Shown: positions 27,716 to 36,874 of the stretch, in pieces | How the letters are laid out: every line of letters begins with the position of its first letter | How positions within the stretch are numbered: the stretch's first letter is position 1 | Assembly: GCF_003602095.1 (NCBI RefSeq) | Contig: NZ_RAHH01000003.1 | Location: 1 to 64,000 of the forward strand | Reading direction: 5' to 3' | Length of the DNA: 64,000 nucleotides | From: Rahnella woolbedingensis | GTDB lineage: Bacteria; Pseudomonadota; Gammaproteobacteria; Enterobacterales; Enterobacteriaceae | The notes under the pieces: model-generated | Database searches by the model: none | What the model saw: only the letters and a program-made list of their open reading frames with translations | What the model was told of the DNA's origin: nothing | Position numbers and translations under genes: made by a program

Positions 27716-29893
27716 ATGAGCAACGAAACAACAACACCTTTGTCGATCGACGTCTGGATAAGCGCCATGGGGCGTGTGGCCGAAACATTCGGTAAGCCAG
27801 CAGACTCACTTTATCTTCGCCAGCAAATGCGCTGGTTTGAACATCAGCCGCTGCGTCGTCAGCTCGACCGTCTGAGCGGGCTGATGGGGTTACAGATTGG
27901 CATGGTCAGCTGGAATCAGGTGCGCTGGCGTCAGGAAATTTTGCCCGCGGTGATAACCCTGGCACAGGGCGGCATTGCGGTGCTTGAACAGTTACACGAT
28001 GACGGCAAGGTGGATTACTGGCTGAGCGACGGCGGTGACTTGGTGCGTTCGGCGGAGCTGGTCACGTTACTTGAGCAAAGTACCGGACCGGTCTTTCTGG
28101 TCGGCGTAGCGGCGCGCGGACGCGATGAGCGTATTGATCAGTTCGTTCAGCCGCATAAAAAACACTGGTTCTGGGAAAACTTTCGCGGCAGCGGGCGGAA
28201 AATCGCAGAAATCTCACTGGCGTCGATTCTCGGTAACGTGCTGGCGCTGGCCGGGATTTTATTCTCGATGCAGGTTTACGACCGCGTTATTCCGGCACAA
28301 TCTTTCCCGACTTTATGGGTGCTGTTCTTCGGCGTGGTGCTGGCGGCAGGCATGGAATATGTCATCCGCCTGATGCGCACGCTGGTATCAGATCTCATGG
28401 GGAAGAAAATCGACCTCAAAGTGTCTTCGCTGTTTTTTGTGCGGGCGATGAACATCAAAAATGACGACCGGCCAAAATCTACCGGTTCCTTTATCTCTCA
28501 GCTGCGCGAAATCGATCAGGTGCGCGAACTGCTGACGTCTACCACCGTCAGCGCCGCCGCCGATATGCCGTTCGTCCTGCTGTTCCTCGGCATTATGTTT
28601 TTCATCGGCGGCCCGCTGGTGATCATCCCGCTGCTGGCCATCCCGCTGATTGTTATTCCCGGCATACTGATCCAGTGGCCGATGGCCAAACTGGCGAAAG
28701 AGGGGATGCGTGAAAGTGCGCTGCGAAACGCGGTGCTGGTGGAAACCATCGAAGGCATCGAAGACATCAAAGCCTTGCAGGCCGAAGCCTATTTTCAGCG
28801 TCAGTGGGAACAGACGCACGAAGTCAGCGCGGCGGTCGGCATGAAACAACGCCTGTGGGGCGCACGCCTGACCGGCTGGGCATCCACCGTCCAGCAACTG
28901 ACTTATGGCGGGATGCTGGTGTTCGGGGTGTATCTGGTGCTGAGCGGCGATATCACCACCGGTACGCTGGTGGCCAGCAGTATGTTGTCGTCGCGCACCA
29001 TTGCGCCGCTGATGCAGCTGACGATGGTATTTTCCCGCTGGCAGCACGCCAAAAGCGCCATGCACGGGCTGGATGAATTACTGAAAAAACCTATCGACCG
29101 GCCTGCGGATGCACAGCTGTCACATTGTCCGTCGCTCAGCGGCCATTTCAACGTGCGCAATCTGCAATACACCTACGATAAAGAGAATTCGCCGAATGTG
29201 CTGGGGATCGGCCAGCTGGAAATTAAGCCCGGTGAACGGGTGGCGATCCTCGGCAAAGTCGGCGCCGGGAAATCCACGCTGCTGAAATTGCTTTCCGGTC
29301 AGGCCAGTCCGTCGCAGGGAAAAATCCTGATCGACGGCGTGGATATGACCAAAGTTGAACCGGCCGATATCCGCCGTCAGCTGGGGTATCTGTCGCAGGA
29401 TTCACGGCTGTTTTTCGGCACGCTGCGCCAGAACCTGATGCTCGGTTATCCGCATGCGTCTGACCAGGAAATGCTACAGGCGCTGCGCATCAGCGGCGCG
29501 CTGAGTATGGTGCAGGCCGATGCGTCGAGTCTGGATAAAATCATTAATGAAGGCGGGCGCGGACTTTCCGGCGGGCAGCGCCAGATGGTGATGCTGAGCC
29601 GCATGATCCTGCGCAATCCGCAGGTGGTGCTGATGGACGAACCGACGGCGTCGATGGATGAACAACTGGAGGAATATGTGATCCGCCAGCTTCACGCCTG
29701 GCTGGTCGGACGCACGCTGATTGTGGTCACGCACCGCCCGGCGCTGCTCAAACTGGTAGACCGGATTGTGGTGATGGACAACGGACGGGTGGTAGCTGAC
29801 GGACCGCGGGATCAGATCCTTGCGAAAGCGGCCAGCAATACGCCCGCTCCGGCTGCGGCCGTGGTGGCGGACAACAAACAAGGCGCAGCCTGA
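27716..29893 (+). CDS. Type I secretion ABC transporter with peptidase-like domain (LapB-like)
   Basis: Inner-membrane ATPase/permease of 725 aa that would drive export of the adhesin in one step across both membranes. The first 130 residues look like the C39-peptidase-like domain of LapB-type exporters, with no cysteine at a catalytic position, so it likely binds rather than cuts substrate. Membrane segments span about 165-440. The nucleotide-binding domain has Walker A GKVGAGKS (513-520), signature LSGGQRQ (617-623), Walker B VVLMDEP (about 641) and an H-loop in VVTHRPALL. Neighbours on both sides are its partner subunits; the stop is 17 bp before the next start. Confidence 0.92.
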   Translation: MSNETTTPLSIDVWISAMGRVAETFGKPADSLYLRQQMRWFEHQPLRRQLDRLSGLMGLQIGMVSWNQVRWRQEILPAVITLAQGGIAVLEQLHDDGKVDYWLSDGGDLVRSAELVTLLEQSTGPVFLVGVAARGRDERIDQFVQPHKKHWFWENFRGSGRKIAEISLASILGNVLALAGILFSMQVYDRVIPAQSFPTLWVLFFGVVLAAGMEYVIRLMRTLVSDLMGKKIDLKVSSLFFVRAMNIKNDDRPKSTGSFISQLREIDQVRELLTSTTVSAAADMPFVLLFLGIMFFIGGPLVIIPLLAIPLIVIPGILIQWPMAKLAKEGMRESALRNAVLVETIEGIEDIKALQAEAYFQRQWEQTHEVSAAVGMKQRLWGARLTGWASTVQQLTYGGMLVFGVYLVLSGDITTGTLVASSMLSSRTIAPLMQLTMVFSRWQHAKSAMHGLDELLKKPIDRPADAQLSHCPSLSGHFNVRNLQYTYDKENSPNVLGIGQLEIKPGERVAILGKVGAGKSTLLKLLSGQASPSQGKILIDGVDMTKVEPADIRRQLGYLSQDSRLFFGTLRQNLMLGYPHASDQEMLQALRISGALSMVQADASSLDKIINEGGRGLSGGQRQMVMLSRMILRNPQVVLMDEPTASMDEQLEEYVIRQLHAWLVGRTLIVVTHRPALLKLVDRIVVMDNGRVVADGPRDQILAKAASNTPAPAAAVVADNKQGAA

Positions 29894-29910
29894 GCTGCTA
29901 AGGACATCGC

Positions 29911-31080
29911 ATGGCACATCTCACTTTGCATGATGAACTGGAAGCCGAAGGCCGCAAAGTATCGTGGATCATCTGGGTTTCGCTGGCCTGTCTGCTGATT
30001 TTCTTCGTCTGGGCGCGGTTTGCCCAGCTCGATGAAGTTACTGTCGGAACCGGCAAAGTCACGCCATCGAGTAAAGCGCAGCAGATCGACTCGCTCGACG
30101 GCGGCGTTATTTTAAAACTGATGGTGCAGGAAGGCTCGGTGGTCAATCGCGGTCAGTTACTCGCGCAGCTTGACCCGACGCGTTCGCAGTCCAATTACGG
30201 TGAAGCCGCTTCCAGAGTGCGCACATTGCGGGCATCGTCTGAACGGCTGAGTGCCGAACTGACCGGCGCTCCGCTGAAATTCAGTCCGGAAACCATGAAA
30301 TCCCCTGAACTGGTGGCGCGTGAACGTCAGCTGTATTTATCGCGTAAACAGAACCGCGACGAAACCGTCAGCAACCTGCAGCAGTCGCTCAAACTGGTGA
30401 ATGATGAAATCAACATGACCCAGCCGCTGGTGGCGAAGGGCGCGGCGGGGCAGGTGGAAGTGATCCGGCTGAAACGTCAGGCCAGCGAACTTCGCGGAAA
30501 AATCGACGATGCCATCAACCAGTACGCCGTGCGCGCCCGTGAAGAGCAGGTGAAGAACAACGCCGATCTGGACGCCGAATTACAGGTGATGGCGGGGAAA
30601 GAGGATCAGGTAACGCGTTCTGAACTCTATTCGCCGGTGCACGGTATTGTAAAAGATATTCAGGTATCGACCGTCGGCGGCGTGTTACAGCCAGGCGGCA
30701 AACTGATGGAAATCGTGCCGATTGAAGATCAGCTGCTGATTGAAACCCGCATCAATCCGCGTGATATCGCCTATATCCGTCCGGGATTACCGGCAACGGT
30801 TAAAATCTCGGCCTACGACTCGTCTATTTATGGTGATCTTGAAGGCAAAGTCGAAGGCGTTTCGCCGGATACCTTGCAGGATGAGGTGAAGCGCGATCAG
30901 TATTATTACCGCGTGTACGTGCGCACCGATAAAGCCTTCCTGACCAACAAAGCCGGACGCCAGTTCCCGATAGTACCGGGGATGGTGGCGAACGTGGACA
31001 TTAAAACCGGCCAGAAAAGCGTGCTGGATTATCTGATCAAGCCGCTGAATAAGGTTAAGGAATCGTTGAGGGAGAGATAG
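29911..31080 (+). CDS. HlyD-family membrane fusion protein of the type I system (LapC-like)
   Basis: Periplasmic adaptor of 389 aa that would link the ABC transporter to the TolC-like channel. It has a short cytoplasmic start, one membrane segment (WIIWVSLACLLIFFVWARF), a lipoyl-like half (GGVILKLMVQEGSVVNRGQLLAQLD), a coiled-coil hairpin at about 100-220, the second half (SPVHGIVKDIQVSTVGGVLQPGG) and the HlyD-type C-terminal beta domain (ISAYDSSIYGDLEGKVEGVSPDT). It ends in a conserved VKESLRER-like tail. Start ATG with AAGGA upstream. It is the last gene of the secretion cluster and a terminator-like hairpin follows the stop. Confidence 0.92.
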   Translation: MAHLTLHDELEAEGRKVSWIIWVSLACLLIFFVWARFAQLDEVTVGTGKVTPSSKAQQIDSLDGGVILKLMVQEGSVVNRGQLLAQLDPTRSQSNYGEAASRVRTLRASSERLSAELTGAPLKFSPETMKSPELVARERQLYLSRKQNRDETVSNLQQSLKLVNDEINMTQPLVAKGAAGQVEVIRLKRQASELRGKIDDAINQYAVRAREEQVKNNADLDAELQVMAGKEDQVTRSELYSPVHGIVKDIQVSTVGGVLQPGGKLMEIVPIEDQLLIETRINPRDIAYIRPGLPATVKISAYDSSIYGDLEGKVEGVSPDTLQDEVKRDQYYYRVYVRTDKAFLTNKAGRQFPIVPGMVANVDIKTGQKSVLDYLIKPLNKVKESLRER

Positions 31081-31084
31081 CAGG

Positions 31085-31108
31085 AGGCCGCTGCTTGTGC
31101 GGCTTTTA
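31085..31108 (+). terminator. Terminator after the secretion operon
   Basis: GGCCGC and GCGGCTTTT form a short GC stem with a 7-nt loop and four T residues, right after the membrane fusion protein stop. Confidence 0.55.
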
Positions 31109-31655
31109 GGTCAACTTCAACTTCAAGGTCGTGGGCGTCGGCCCACACCGACTTGGGGGGCGGCCAATCGCCGCCACCCCCCAAGACCCCCCGGGCTCTT
31201 TCACTGCGCGCTATCGCGGGCACGACGGACATGTTCCGGCACATGGGTGAGTGGCGCAAATCCAGGTGCTTCGCACTACCTTCTCTCAGTCTTCGAGCCT
31301 TTGGTCTCGAAGCCGCTCCGTTCAGCTGAATTTTGAGCACGCCATTGTGCTTTCTAAAGCAGATGTGTTTTTTTTTTAATTTAAGATCGTGCGGGCGGTT
31401 CAGAAAACTTGCTGAATGAGAGGTTGCAGACCTGAGGCTGCAATCCCGAAATGAAGGCACCGCGAAGCGGCAAGATTTCCAGCCTGTCGGTGAGATACCT
31501 GAAACATGGCCAGCGAGCAGAGCGCGCAGTTTAAGAGCCCGGGATTCTCAAGGGGTGCGGCGATAGGCGCCCCTTGAGGCCAGCTTGGGTGGCAACCCAA
31601 GGTGTTGAACTTGGCCTGAGGCCAGCTTGGATGCCAACCCCAAGATCTCAGCCCG
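31109..31655. repeat. Structured non-coding region, probable dispersed repeat cluster
   Basis: About 550 bp with no convincing gene but many pairing segments: CTTGGGGGG/CCCCCCAAG (31152-31160 and 31177-31185), a GGGCG-TCGGCCCAC hairpin near 31130, TGAGGCCAGCTTGG twice (31575-31588 and 31617-31630), and a run of ten T residues near 31370. Similar GC-rich stem-loop blocks are familiar to me from intergenic DNA of Serratia/Rahnella-type genomes, but I cannot name the family. Whether it makes a stable RNA is unknown. Confidence 0.5.
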
Positions 31656-33644
31656 CTATTGCAGCGGCTCCTGCAAACGAAACTCCGCTACCGGATCTTC
31701 CACCTCTGCTTTCCGTTTGTCCTGCCATAGACTCATCCGTGCCCGCAGTGAGCCGCTGAGTTCTTCATGTACCTGCTTCGCGGCTTCGGAATCCGGATTC
31801 AGCTCGAGTACGAATTCCATATATTTATCTGCGGTATAACGGTTTTTCTTCACGCCGGTACCGGTCAGCCATGCCATGCCGAGGGTGTAAGCGGCTTCGG
31901 CGCGATCGGGGTGTTGTGCGTTATGCAGAATTTCCGGCAGCCAGACTTCAGCAGCCTGACGTTTTTCGGCATCTGAACCGTTGTCCAGCGCGCAACTTGC
32001 ACGGAAATAGGCGGCGGATAAATGCCCGGCATCCATCGCCCGCTGATACCAGTGCATGGCTTGTTCATAATCGGGTTCACCGCCAAGCCCTTCACGCAGC
32101 GCATTGGCGCAGGTAAACATGGCGGGCACCATGCCCGAACGGGCGGCGCTCAGCACGCAGTCCATGGCATTACTGTCGTTGTGATACTGCTCCGGCACAT
32201 CCTGATGCCAGCCATTGCGGTAGAAAAAGTACAGCTCATAGCAATGGATCGCGCTGCCGTGGCGGGCCATTTCAGTCATCAGAAAATGTGCCGCGTCCAG
32301 ATCGTCATTGATCGCCATGTCGTGTGCCAGCGTGACCAGATCTTTTACCGGTTGCTCGTCGCCCGCTTGCAGAATAAGCGACCACGCATGTTCCATCAGT
32401 CCCGCACATAATTCAGGGCGCGCCGGTAGTCCGTACAGGCCTGATTGCAGAGCCGTCGCGGCGAAAGCCACCAGCACCGGATCGTTTGCCTGACTCAGAC
32501 CGCGGGTCAGCAGCTGTGTCAGTACCGGTAAACCTTCCTGATGACCATTGGCCAGTACGGCGCGGGAGATAAACATCCGCGCGGCGTGGCCGGGCATCGC
32601 CTGCGGTGAGACAGCAAATAAATCGTTATATACGGCCAGGCCGGCCTGATCGTCGTCCTGCCAGTAGGCGATGCAGATCCCGGCCAGACTCAGCAGACGG
32701 ATCCGCGTTTCCGGCGACAGAGGCTGTGCCAGTAATCCGGCTAAGCGTGATTGTAATTCCAGCGCCTGCGGCGATTCACTGTCGGCGATATCGCCGGAAA
32801 GCGCATCGCACAACGCATTAGCGCGGAACTGATTGCGCTCTTCTTCACTGAATTCTGCGCACAGCGGACTGTCGATAATCTGCATCTGTTGCGCGTCACT
32901 GCCGCCCCAGAAAGCGGAATGGAATAAAAGGTAGGATTCCATAGTGCCGACGTCCGCGTGGCGTACTGACATCGCCATGCGCAGCCAGTAATCCAACGCT
33001 TCTTCGTCGTTTTTGCGGGTTTGTTGTAGCGCCGCAGGGAGCACTTGCGGCCAGTGCGTAGCGGGCTCGAATCCCAGCGCGTGGATGTGCGCCACACCGG
33101 CCCGCCAGATTTCACTGCCCTGAATCGAAAACTTTTCATGCAAAGGTTTGGGAATTTCACCCGCAAACAATGCCTTCAGCCAGTAAGGCTCACCAAAACC
33201 GCCACTCAGGTTCATCATATGGCGCAGCGCGTGCGTCGGGCGCGGGTGCAGTTCAATGGCGCGCAAAAATGACAGCACCGCATAGTCACAGCATAACTGT
33301 GCGCCCAGCCACTGGTGGTCAGCGACTTCTTCACCTTCCTGTGGCTGGCGGATAATCCAGGCATTTTCATGCCAGACCATTCCCAGCAAAGCATGGGCGT
33401 GATAGCTCTGCGGGCATTGCTGCACCCAGTCACTGAGTATTTCCAGCGGATTGAGCGGAGGGGATTCTGTGCCGGTAAACAGCGTCGCCGGATGCATCAG
33501 CAGTCCGTAATCACTGTGGCCTTCGCCCTGATTCTGCCAGCCACGCATTTGTGACAACAGCCACTCGTCGAGTTTTAGAAAACGGCGGGTCGCCAGAAGC
33601 ATTCTGGCTTTGGAAATGTTGTCGTGCTGGTCCTGTTGTGGCAT
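31656..33644 (-). CDS. DUF4034 protein with C-terminal Sel1-type repeats
   Basis: A 662-aa protein without signal peptide or membrane segments, so probably cytoplasmic. The N-terminal half resembles DUF4034 proteins (ISKARMLLATRRFLKLDEWL, PQSYHAHALLGMVWHENAWIIR, WLGAQLCCDYAVLSFLRAIELHP). The C-terminal part has Sel1/TPR-like repeats (DYEQAMHWYQRAMDAGHLSAAYFRASCALDNG, AEAAYTLGMAWLTGTGVKKNR). Such repeats usually bind proteins; the function of the family is unknown to me. I chose the ATG at 33644 because AGGGAA lies upstream; an in-frame ATG at 33689 has no good signal. It is convergent with the secretion operon and separated from it by the non-coding repeat region. Confidence 0.72.
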   Translation of the reverse strand: MPQQDQHDNISKARMLLATRRFLKLDEWLLSQMRGWQNQGEGHSDYGLLMHPATLFTGTESPPLNPLEILSDWVQQCPQSYHAHALLGMVWHENAWIIRQPQEGEEVADHQWLGAQLCCDYAVLSFLRAIELHPRPTHALRHMMNLSGGFGEPYWLKALFAGEIPKPLHEKFSIQGSEIWRAGVAHIHALGFEPATHWPQVLPAALQQTRKNDEEALDYWLRMAMSVRHADVGTMESYLLFHSAFWGGSDAQQMQIIDSPLCAEFSEEERNQFRANALCDALSGDIADSESPQALELQSRLAGLLAQPLSPETRIRLLSLAGICIAYWQDDDQAGLAVYNDLFAVSPQAMPGHAARMFISRAVLANGHQEGLPVLTQLLTRGLSQANDPVLVAFAATALQSGLYGLPARPELCAGLMEHAWSLILQAGDEQPVKDLVTLAHDMAINDDLDAAHFLMTEMARHGSAIHCYELYFFYRNGWHQDVPEQYHNDSNAMDCVLSAARSGMVPAMFTCANALREGLGGEPDYEQAMHWYQRAMDAGHLSAAYFRASCALDNGSDAEKRQAAEVWLPEILHNAQHPDRAEAAYTLGMAWLTGTGVKKNRYTADKYMEFVLELNPDSEAAKQVHEELSGSLRARMSLWQDKRKAEVEDPVAEFRLQEPLQ

Positions 33645-33968
33645 GAGGTTCCCTGAACTGTTGAGTAAAAACGGTGTTTTGCGCGGCACCCGAAGTCTAA
33701 CTTTGTTCCCCTGCGCGATCAGCGGGATTGGTCTGACTTTGGCTATAGTAACGGATCCGAACCGTCACTGACTAACAAAGCCGTACATAATAAAGATTAA
33801 TAATCATCCTAAAATTTCTTATTAATTGAACAGATTAGATATCAACTATTAAGAAAATCGGAATTTGAAAGATGGAGAAAGTATGAGGTAATTAAGGAGA
33901 AATACAGTTTAGTAGCGAAATTTAATTAGTGATCAATGTCACATCTGATAATTATCTCTTTGGAAAAC
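33645..33968. other. Intergenic region between DUF4034 gene and micF
   Basis: AT-rich DNA of about 320 bp. No gene is seen. It should hold the promoter of the DUF4034 gene on the minus strand; TACTAT near 33745, read on that strand, is a possible -10. Confidence 0.4.
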
Positions 33969-34052
33969 AAAAAAAAACCGACCACAAAGGGTCGGCTGTT
34001 GTTTCCACAAAACGGGGAATGAGGGTAATAAATAACAAATAATGATGATAGC
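33969..34052 (-). ncRNA. micF: MicF small regulatory RNA
   Basis: Read on the minus strand from 34052, the sequence begins GCTATCATCATTA, identical to the first 13 nucleotides of E. coli MicF, and continues with TTATTTATTACC as in E. coli. It ends with a stem CCGACC/GGTCGG (33990-33995 and 33978-33983) and nine T residues (33977-33969). A TATACT at 34065-34060 gives a -10 seven bases before the first nucleotide. MicF pairs with the ompF leader and other mRNAs to block translation, with Hfq. As in E. coli it is divergent from the ompC-type porin gene. The middle part differs from E. coli. Confidence 0.9.
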
Positions 34053-34419
34053 GAGAAAGAGTATATATTATCGTTGAATAGATGCTTTATCACTTAGTGC
34101 GGTAACTAATTTAGTTAATATCATGTTTTTAAAGGTTTTTTATTTAATTTAGCTTTGCGTGCTTTATTTTAACAAACAATCGCAGGTCTAAATTTACCCA
34201 ATTTTAATAAATTGTTACACCTTTAAATACTTCGGAAATATATTAACTAATTTCGTATCATTTTCTTTCTGGATTAATAGTATTTATATCAAGAGAATGG
34301 AATTGCCATGTCGGGCCAACATTTATACAGATACCAACAAGCGTTAAGCAGATTTAAATCAGTAAAAACGTGTACTTTACATTCAGTGGCACGGCCCGAC
34401 ACCTATCGAGGACAGAAAA
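34053..34419 (+). promoter_or_regulatory. Shared micF/ompC control region and ompC leader
   Basis: AT-rich DNA between divergent micF and the porin gene. In E. coli this region binds OmpR, and GTTACA near 34212 within alternating A/T tracts looks like part of an OmpR site, but I cannot place the boxes. The leader contains a 9-bp long-range inverted repeat (34309-34317 and 34393-34401) enclosing 75 nucleotides. GAGGACAG precedes the ATG at 34420. Confidence 0.55.
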
Positions 34420-35547
34420 ATGAAACTCCGTGTTCTTTCACTCATGATCCCTGCATTAGTGGTCGCAGGATCAGCAAGTGCGGCAGAAGTTTATAATAAA
34501 GATGGTAATAAACTCGACCTGTACGGTCTGGTTGATGGTTTGCACTATTTTTCAAATAATGCCGGCAGCGATGGTGATCAGAGCTACATCCGTCTGGGCT
34601 TCAAAGGCGAAACTCAGATAACCGACCAGCTGACCGGTTACGGCCAGTGGGAATATCAGGTTCAGGCTAATCAGGCTGAAAGCTCTGATGACGGCGACCG
34701 TGCATTTACCCGTTACGGTTTCGCAGGTCTGAAATTTGGTGATATGGGTTCCTTCGACTACGGTCGTAACAACGGCGTAATGTATGACGTTGCCGCCTGG
34801 ACCGACATGCAGCCAGAGTTCGATGGTTCAACCTACGGTGCTGACCAGTTCCTGTATCAGCGTACCAATGGCGTTGCAACGTATCGTAACGAAAACTTCT
34901 TCGGTCTGGTCGACGGTCTGCATTTCGCTCTGCAATATCAGGGCAAAAATGACAGCGGCGGCGGTGAACCGGGTACACGCGATGTGCTGACTCAGAATGG
35001 CGACGGTTACGGTATGTCCCTGAGCTACGATATTGGCGCGGGCGTCAGCGTGGCAGGTGCGTTCTTTAACTCAGACCGTACTGATGAGCAAAATAGCGCA
35101 CCGGGCATCATGGGCGACGGTAAAAAAGCCGAAGGTTACACCGGCGGTCTGAAATATGACGCCAACAACGTTTATGTGGCTGCCATGTTTACTCAGGCTT
35201 ACAACGCTTCCCGCTTCGGTTCTACCGATTCAGAAGCTTACGGTTATGCTAACCAGTCACAGGCATTCGAAGCTTACGCAAGCTATCAGTTCGACTTCGG
35301 TCTGCGTCCGTTCGTGGCATATAACCAAACTCGCGGTAAAGATTTAGGCACTGACCGTCTGGGCAACAACTACCAGGATCAGGATCTGGTGAAATTTGTC
35401 GACCTGGGTGCGACTTACTACTTCAACAAAAACATGTCGGCCTATGTTGACTACAAAATCAACCTGATCGACAGCAGCACCTTCACCGATAACGCCGGTA
35501 TCAACACCGATGACGTTACCGCTGTAGGTCTGGTGTATCAGTTCTAA
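34420..35547 (+). CDS. ompC: OmpC-type general porin
   Basis: Trimeric outer membrane beta-barrel porin of 375 aa for small hydrophilic solutes. The signal peptide [21 protein letters not shown] is followed by the mature start [15 protein letters not shown], typical of enterobacterial OmpC/OmpF/PhoE. The constriction loop L3 region reads [16 protein letters not shown]. The C-terminus VGLVYQF ends in the phenylalanine required for barrel assembly. The name ompC rests on position beside micF and the rcs genes; the sequence alone cannot exclude OmpF or PhoE. Expression is probably set by OmpR/EnvZ. Confidence 0.9.
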   Translation: MKLRVLSLMIPALVVAGSASAAEVYNKDGNKLDLYGLVDGLHYFSNNAGSDGDQSYIRLGFKGETQITDQLTGYGQWEYQVQANQAESSDDGDRAFTRYGFAGLKFGDMGSFDYGRNNGVMYDVAAWTDMQPEFDGSTYGADQFLYQRTNGVATYRNENFFGLVDGLHFALQYQGKNDSGGGEPGTRDVLTQNGDGYGMSLSYDIGAGVSVAGAFFNSDRTDEQNSAPGIMGDGKKAEGYTGGLKYDANNVYVAAMFTQAYNASRFGSTDSEAYGYANQSQAFEAYASYQFDFGLRPFVAYNQTRGKDLGTDRLGNNYQDQDLVKFVDLGATYYFNKNMSAYVDYKINLIDSSTFTDNAGINTDDVTAVGLVYQF

Positions 35548-35611
35548 GCGTGCCTTTCTCAGACACAGAATAGCGTTTAGATTTGAGTCATAAAGAACAA
35601 GCAGTAAAAGA

Positions 35612-35640
35612 ACGCGGTCTCTGATGGCCGCGTTTTTTAT
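35612..35640 (+). terminator. Terminator after ompC
   Basis: Stem ACGCGG/CCGCGT (35612-35617 and 35628-35633), extendable by one wobble pair and one GC pair, followed by a run of T residues. A typical Rho-independent terminator. Confidence 0.88.
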
Positions 35641-35717
35641 GGGCACAATTTGAGGTGAGAACCCCGCAAAACGCCGCTATTGTGTTGGGGTGCATTTCTT
35701 CCACAGCCGAGGTCATT

Positions 35718-36185
35718 ATGTCCGTTAAACCACCGTTACCGCCTTTTACCCGCGAAAGTGCTATCGAAAAAGTCCGCCTGGCCGAAGATGCCTGGAACAG
35801 CCGCGACCCGCAGCGTGTCAGTCAGGTCTATTCTGCTGATACCCTGTGGCGTAACCGCAGTGAATTTGTTCACGGTCAGGAAGCTGTCGTGGCTTTTCTG
35901 CAGCGCAAATGGGCTAAAGAGCTGGATTATCGTCTGATTAAAGAGATTTGGGCATTTGATGGCGCGCGGATTGCTGTGCGTTTTGCCTACGAATGGCATG
36001 ACGATTCAGGTAACTGGTTCCGCAGTTTTGGCAATGAAAACTGGGAATTTAACGAACAGGGGCAGATGTTTGCACGCCATGCCTGTATTAACGATTTACC
36101 GATTCAGGAAAGTGAGCGGAAATTCCATTGGCCTCTCGGACGCAGGCCGGACGATCATCCTGGCCTGAGCGAGTTTGGATTCTGA
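35718..36185 (+). CDS. NTF2-like protein of the DUF1348 family
   Basis: A 155-aa cytoplasmic protein. The pattern [48 protein letters not shown] and [23 protein letters not shown] is that of DUF1348, a nuclear-transport-factor-2-like cone fold. These proteins have no agreed function; many relatives bind small hydrophobic ligands. I chose the ATG at 35718 because GAGGTC lies just upstream; the upstream in-frame ATG at 35655 would add 21 residues without family support. It is convergent with the regulator gene at 36191. Confidence 0.8.
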   Translation: MSVKPPLPPFTRESAIEKVRLAEDAWNSRDPQRVSQVYSADTLWRNRSEFVHGQEAVVAFLQRKWAKELDYRLIKEIWAFDGARIAVRFAYEWHDDSGNWFRSFGNENWEFNEQGQMFARHACINDLPIQESERKFHWPLGRRPDDHPGLSEFGF

Positions 36186-36190
36186 CGGTT

Positions 36191-36577
36191 TCAGGCTGAT
36201 TTTTGGTGGATCAGATGCAGCGGGGGAGAAACATCGAGTTCGATTTCCGGATTCTGGCGAAATTCATGCGGCGTGATATTGAAACGCTTGCGGAACATGT
36301 AGGTAAAGTGTGACTGCGAGCCGAAGCCGAAATCCATCGCGATGTCGAAAATCGGTGTATCACTGCTGCTCAGCTGATAAACAGCACTCGCCAGACGACG
36401 TTCCCTGATGTACTTCCCCAGAGAAATGCCTGTCGATTCTTTGAACAATTTTTGCATGTGCCAAAGCGAATAGCCTGAGTACTCAGCCAGTTCTTCAAGG
36501 TGGATGACACGACCAAGATGGCCTTCAATCCATTTGCTGAGTGCGCAGACGATAGCGATATGAATATCCTGAGCCAT
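36191..36577 (-). CDS. MarA/SoxS-type AraC-family regulator
   Basis: A 128-aa protein consisting only of the two helix-turn-helix AraC DNA-binding domain, as in MarA (127 aa), SoxS and RamA. Matching features are WIEGHLG, LEELAEYSGYSLWHMQKLFKESTGISLGKYIRERRL, then PIFDIAMDFGFGSQSHFTYMFRKRFNITPHEFR. Single-domain regulators of this class are usually controlled by their own amount and activate stress, efflux or porin-related genes; in E. coli MarA, SoxS and Rob also activate micF. Which member this is cannot be told from the sequence. It is convergent with the DUF1348 gene. Confidence 0.85.
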   Translation of the reverse strand: MAQDIHIAIVCALSKWIEGHLGRVIHLEELAEYSGYSLWHMQKLFKESTGISLGKYIRERRLASAVYQLSSSDTPIFDIAMDFGFGSQSHFTYMFRKRFNITPHEFRQNPEIELDVSPPLHLIHQKSA

Positions 36578-36673
36578 AACCAGTCTGTTTTAAGGTTGAA
36601 TATCGCTATTATACACGACTTCGCCGTGATGGCGTGGCAGGTGTTGCTCTGAGGTGTATGACAACAGAAGTGA

Positions 36674-36720
36674 CAAAAATGGCCCGCTGAAAAGGAGTGG
36701 ACAAGCACTCTGACGGGCCA
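36674..36720 (-). terminator. Terminator of the small membrane protein operon
   Basis: On the minus strand TGGCCCG (36720-36714) pairs with CGGGCCA (36686-36680) and is followed by TTTTTG. It lies just after the stop codon at 36725, supporting a real minus-strand transcription unit here. Confidence 0.65.
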
Positions 36721-36724
36721 CGAT

Positions 36725-36832
36725 TTAGCGTAACAGCATCCAGTGGATGAGGCGGGCGATACCATCGTCCACCAGAACGATCCCGACAAGGATAAGAACA
36801 ATGATGATGTAAAAGTTCTTACCGGTTGGCAA
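36725..36832 (-). CDS. Small membrane protein, 35 aa (second gene of a two-gene operon)
   Basis: Reads MPTGKNFYIIIVLILVGIVL and then VDDGIARLIHWMLLR: a single hydrophobic helix after a short polar start, ending in an amphipathic tail. I chose the TTG at 36832-36830 because GGAGGAG sits 6 bases upstream, a near-perfect ribosome binding site. An ATG at 36850 in the same frame would give 41 aa but places that motif inside the gene. I do not recognise the protein. It probably inserts in the inner membrane, where proteins of this size often tune larger membrane proteins. The neighbouring small gene starts upstream on the same strand and a terminator follows. Confidence 0.62.
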   Translation of the reverse strand: MPTGKNFYIIIVLILVGIVLVDDGIARLIHWMLLR

Positions 36833-36874
36833 AGTGGCTCCTCCCTTCATCCCTGTTCAGGGCATAAAATTCGG

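Noticed and set aside
34308-34496. A 62-codon frame starting in the ompC leader
   Set aside because: It overlaps the ompC signal peptide region in another frame and looks like leader sequence; the long-range hairpin explains the region better.
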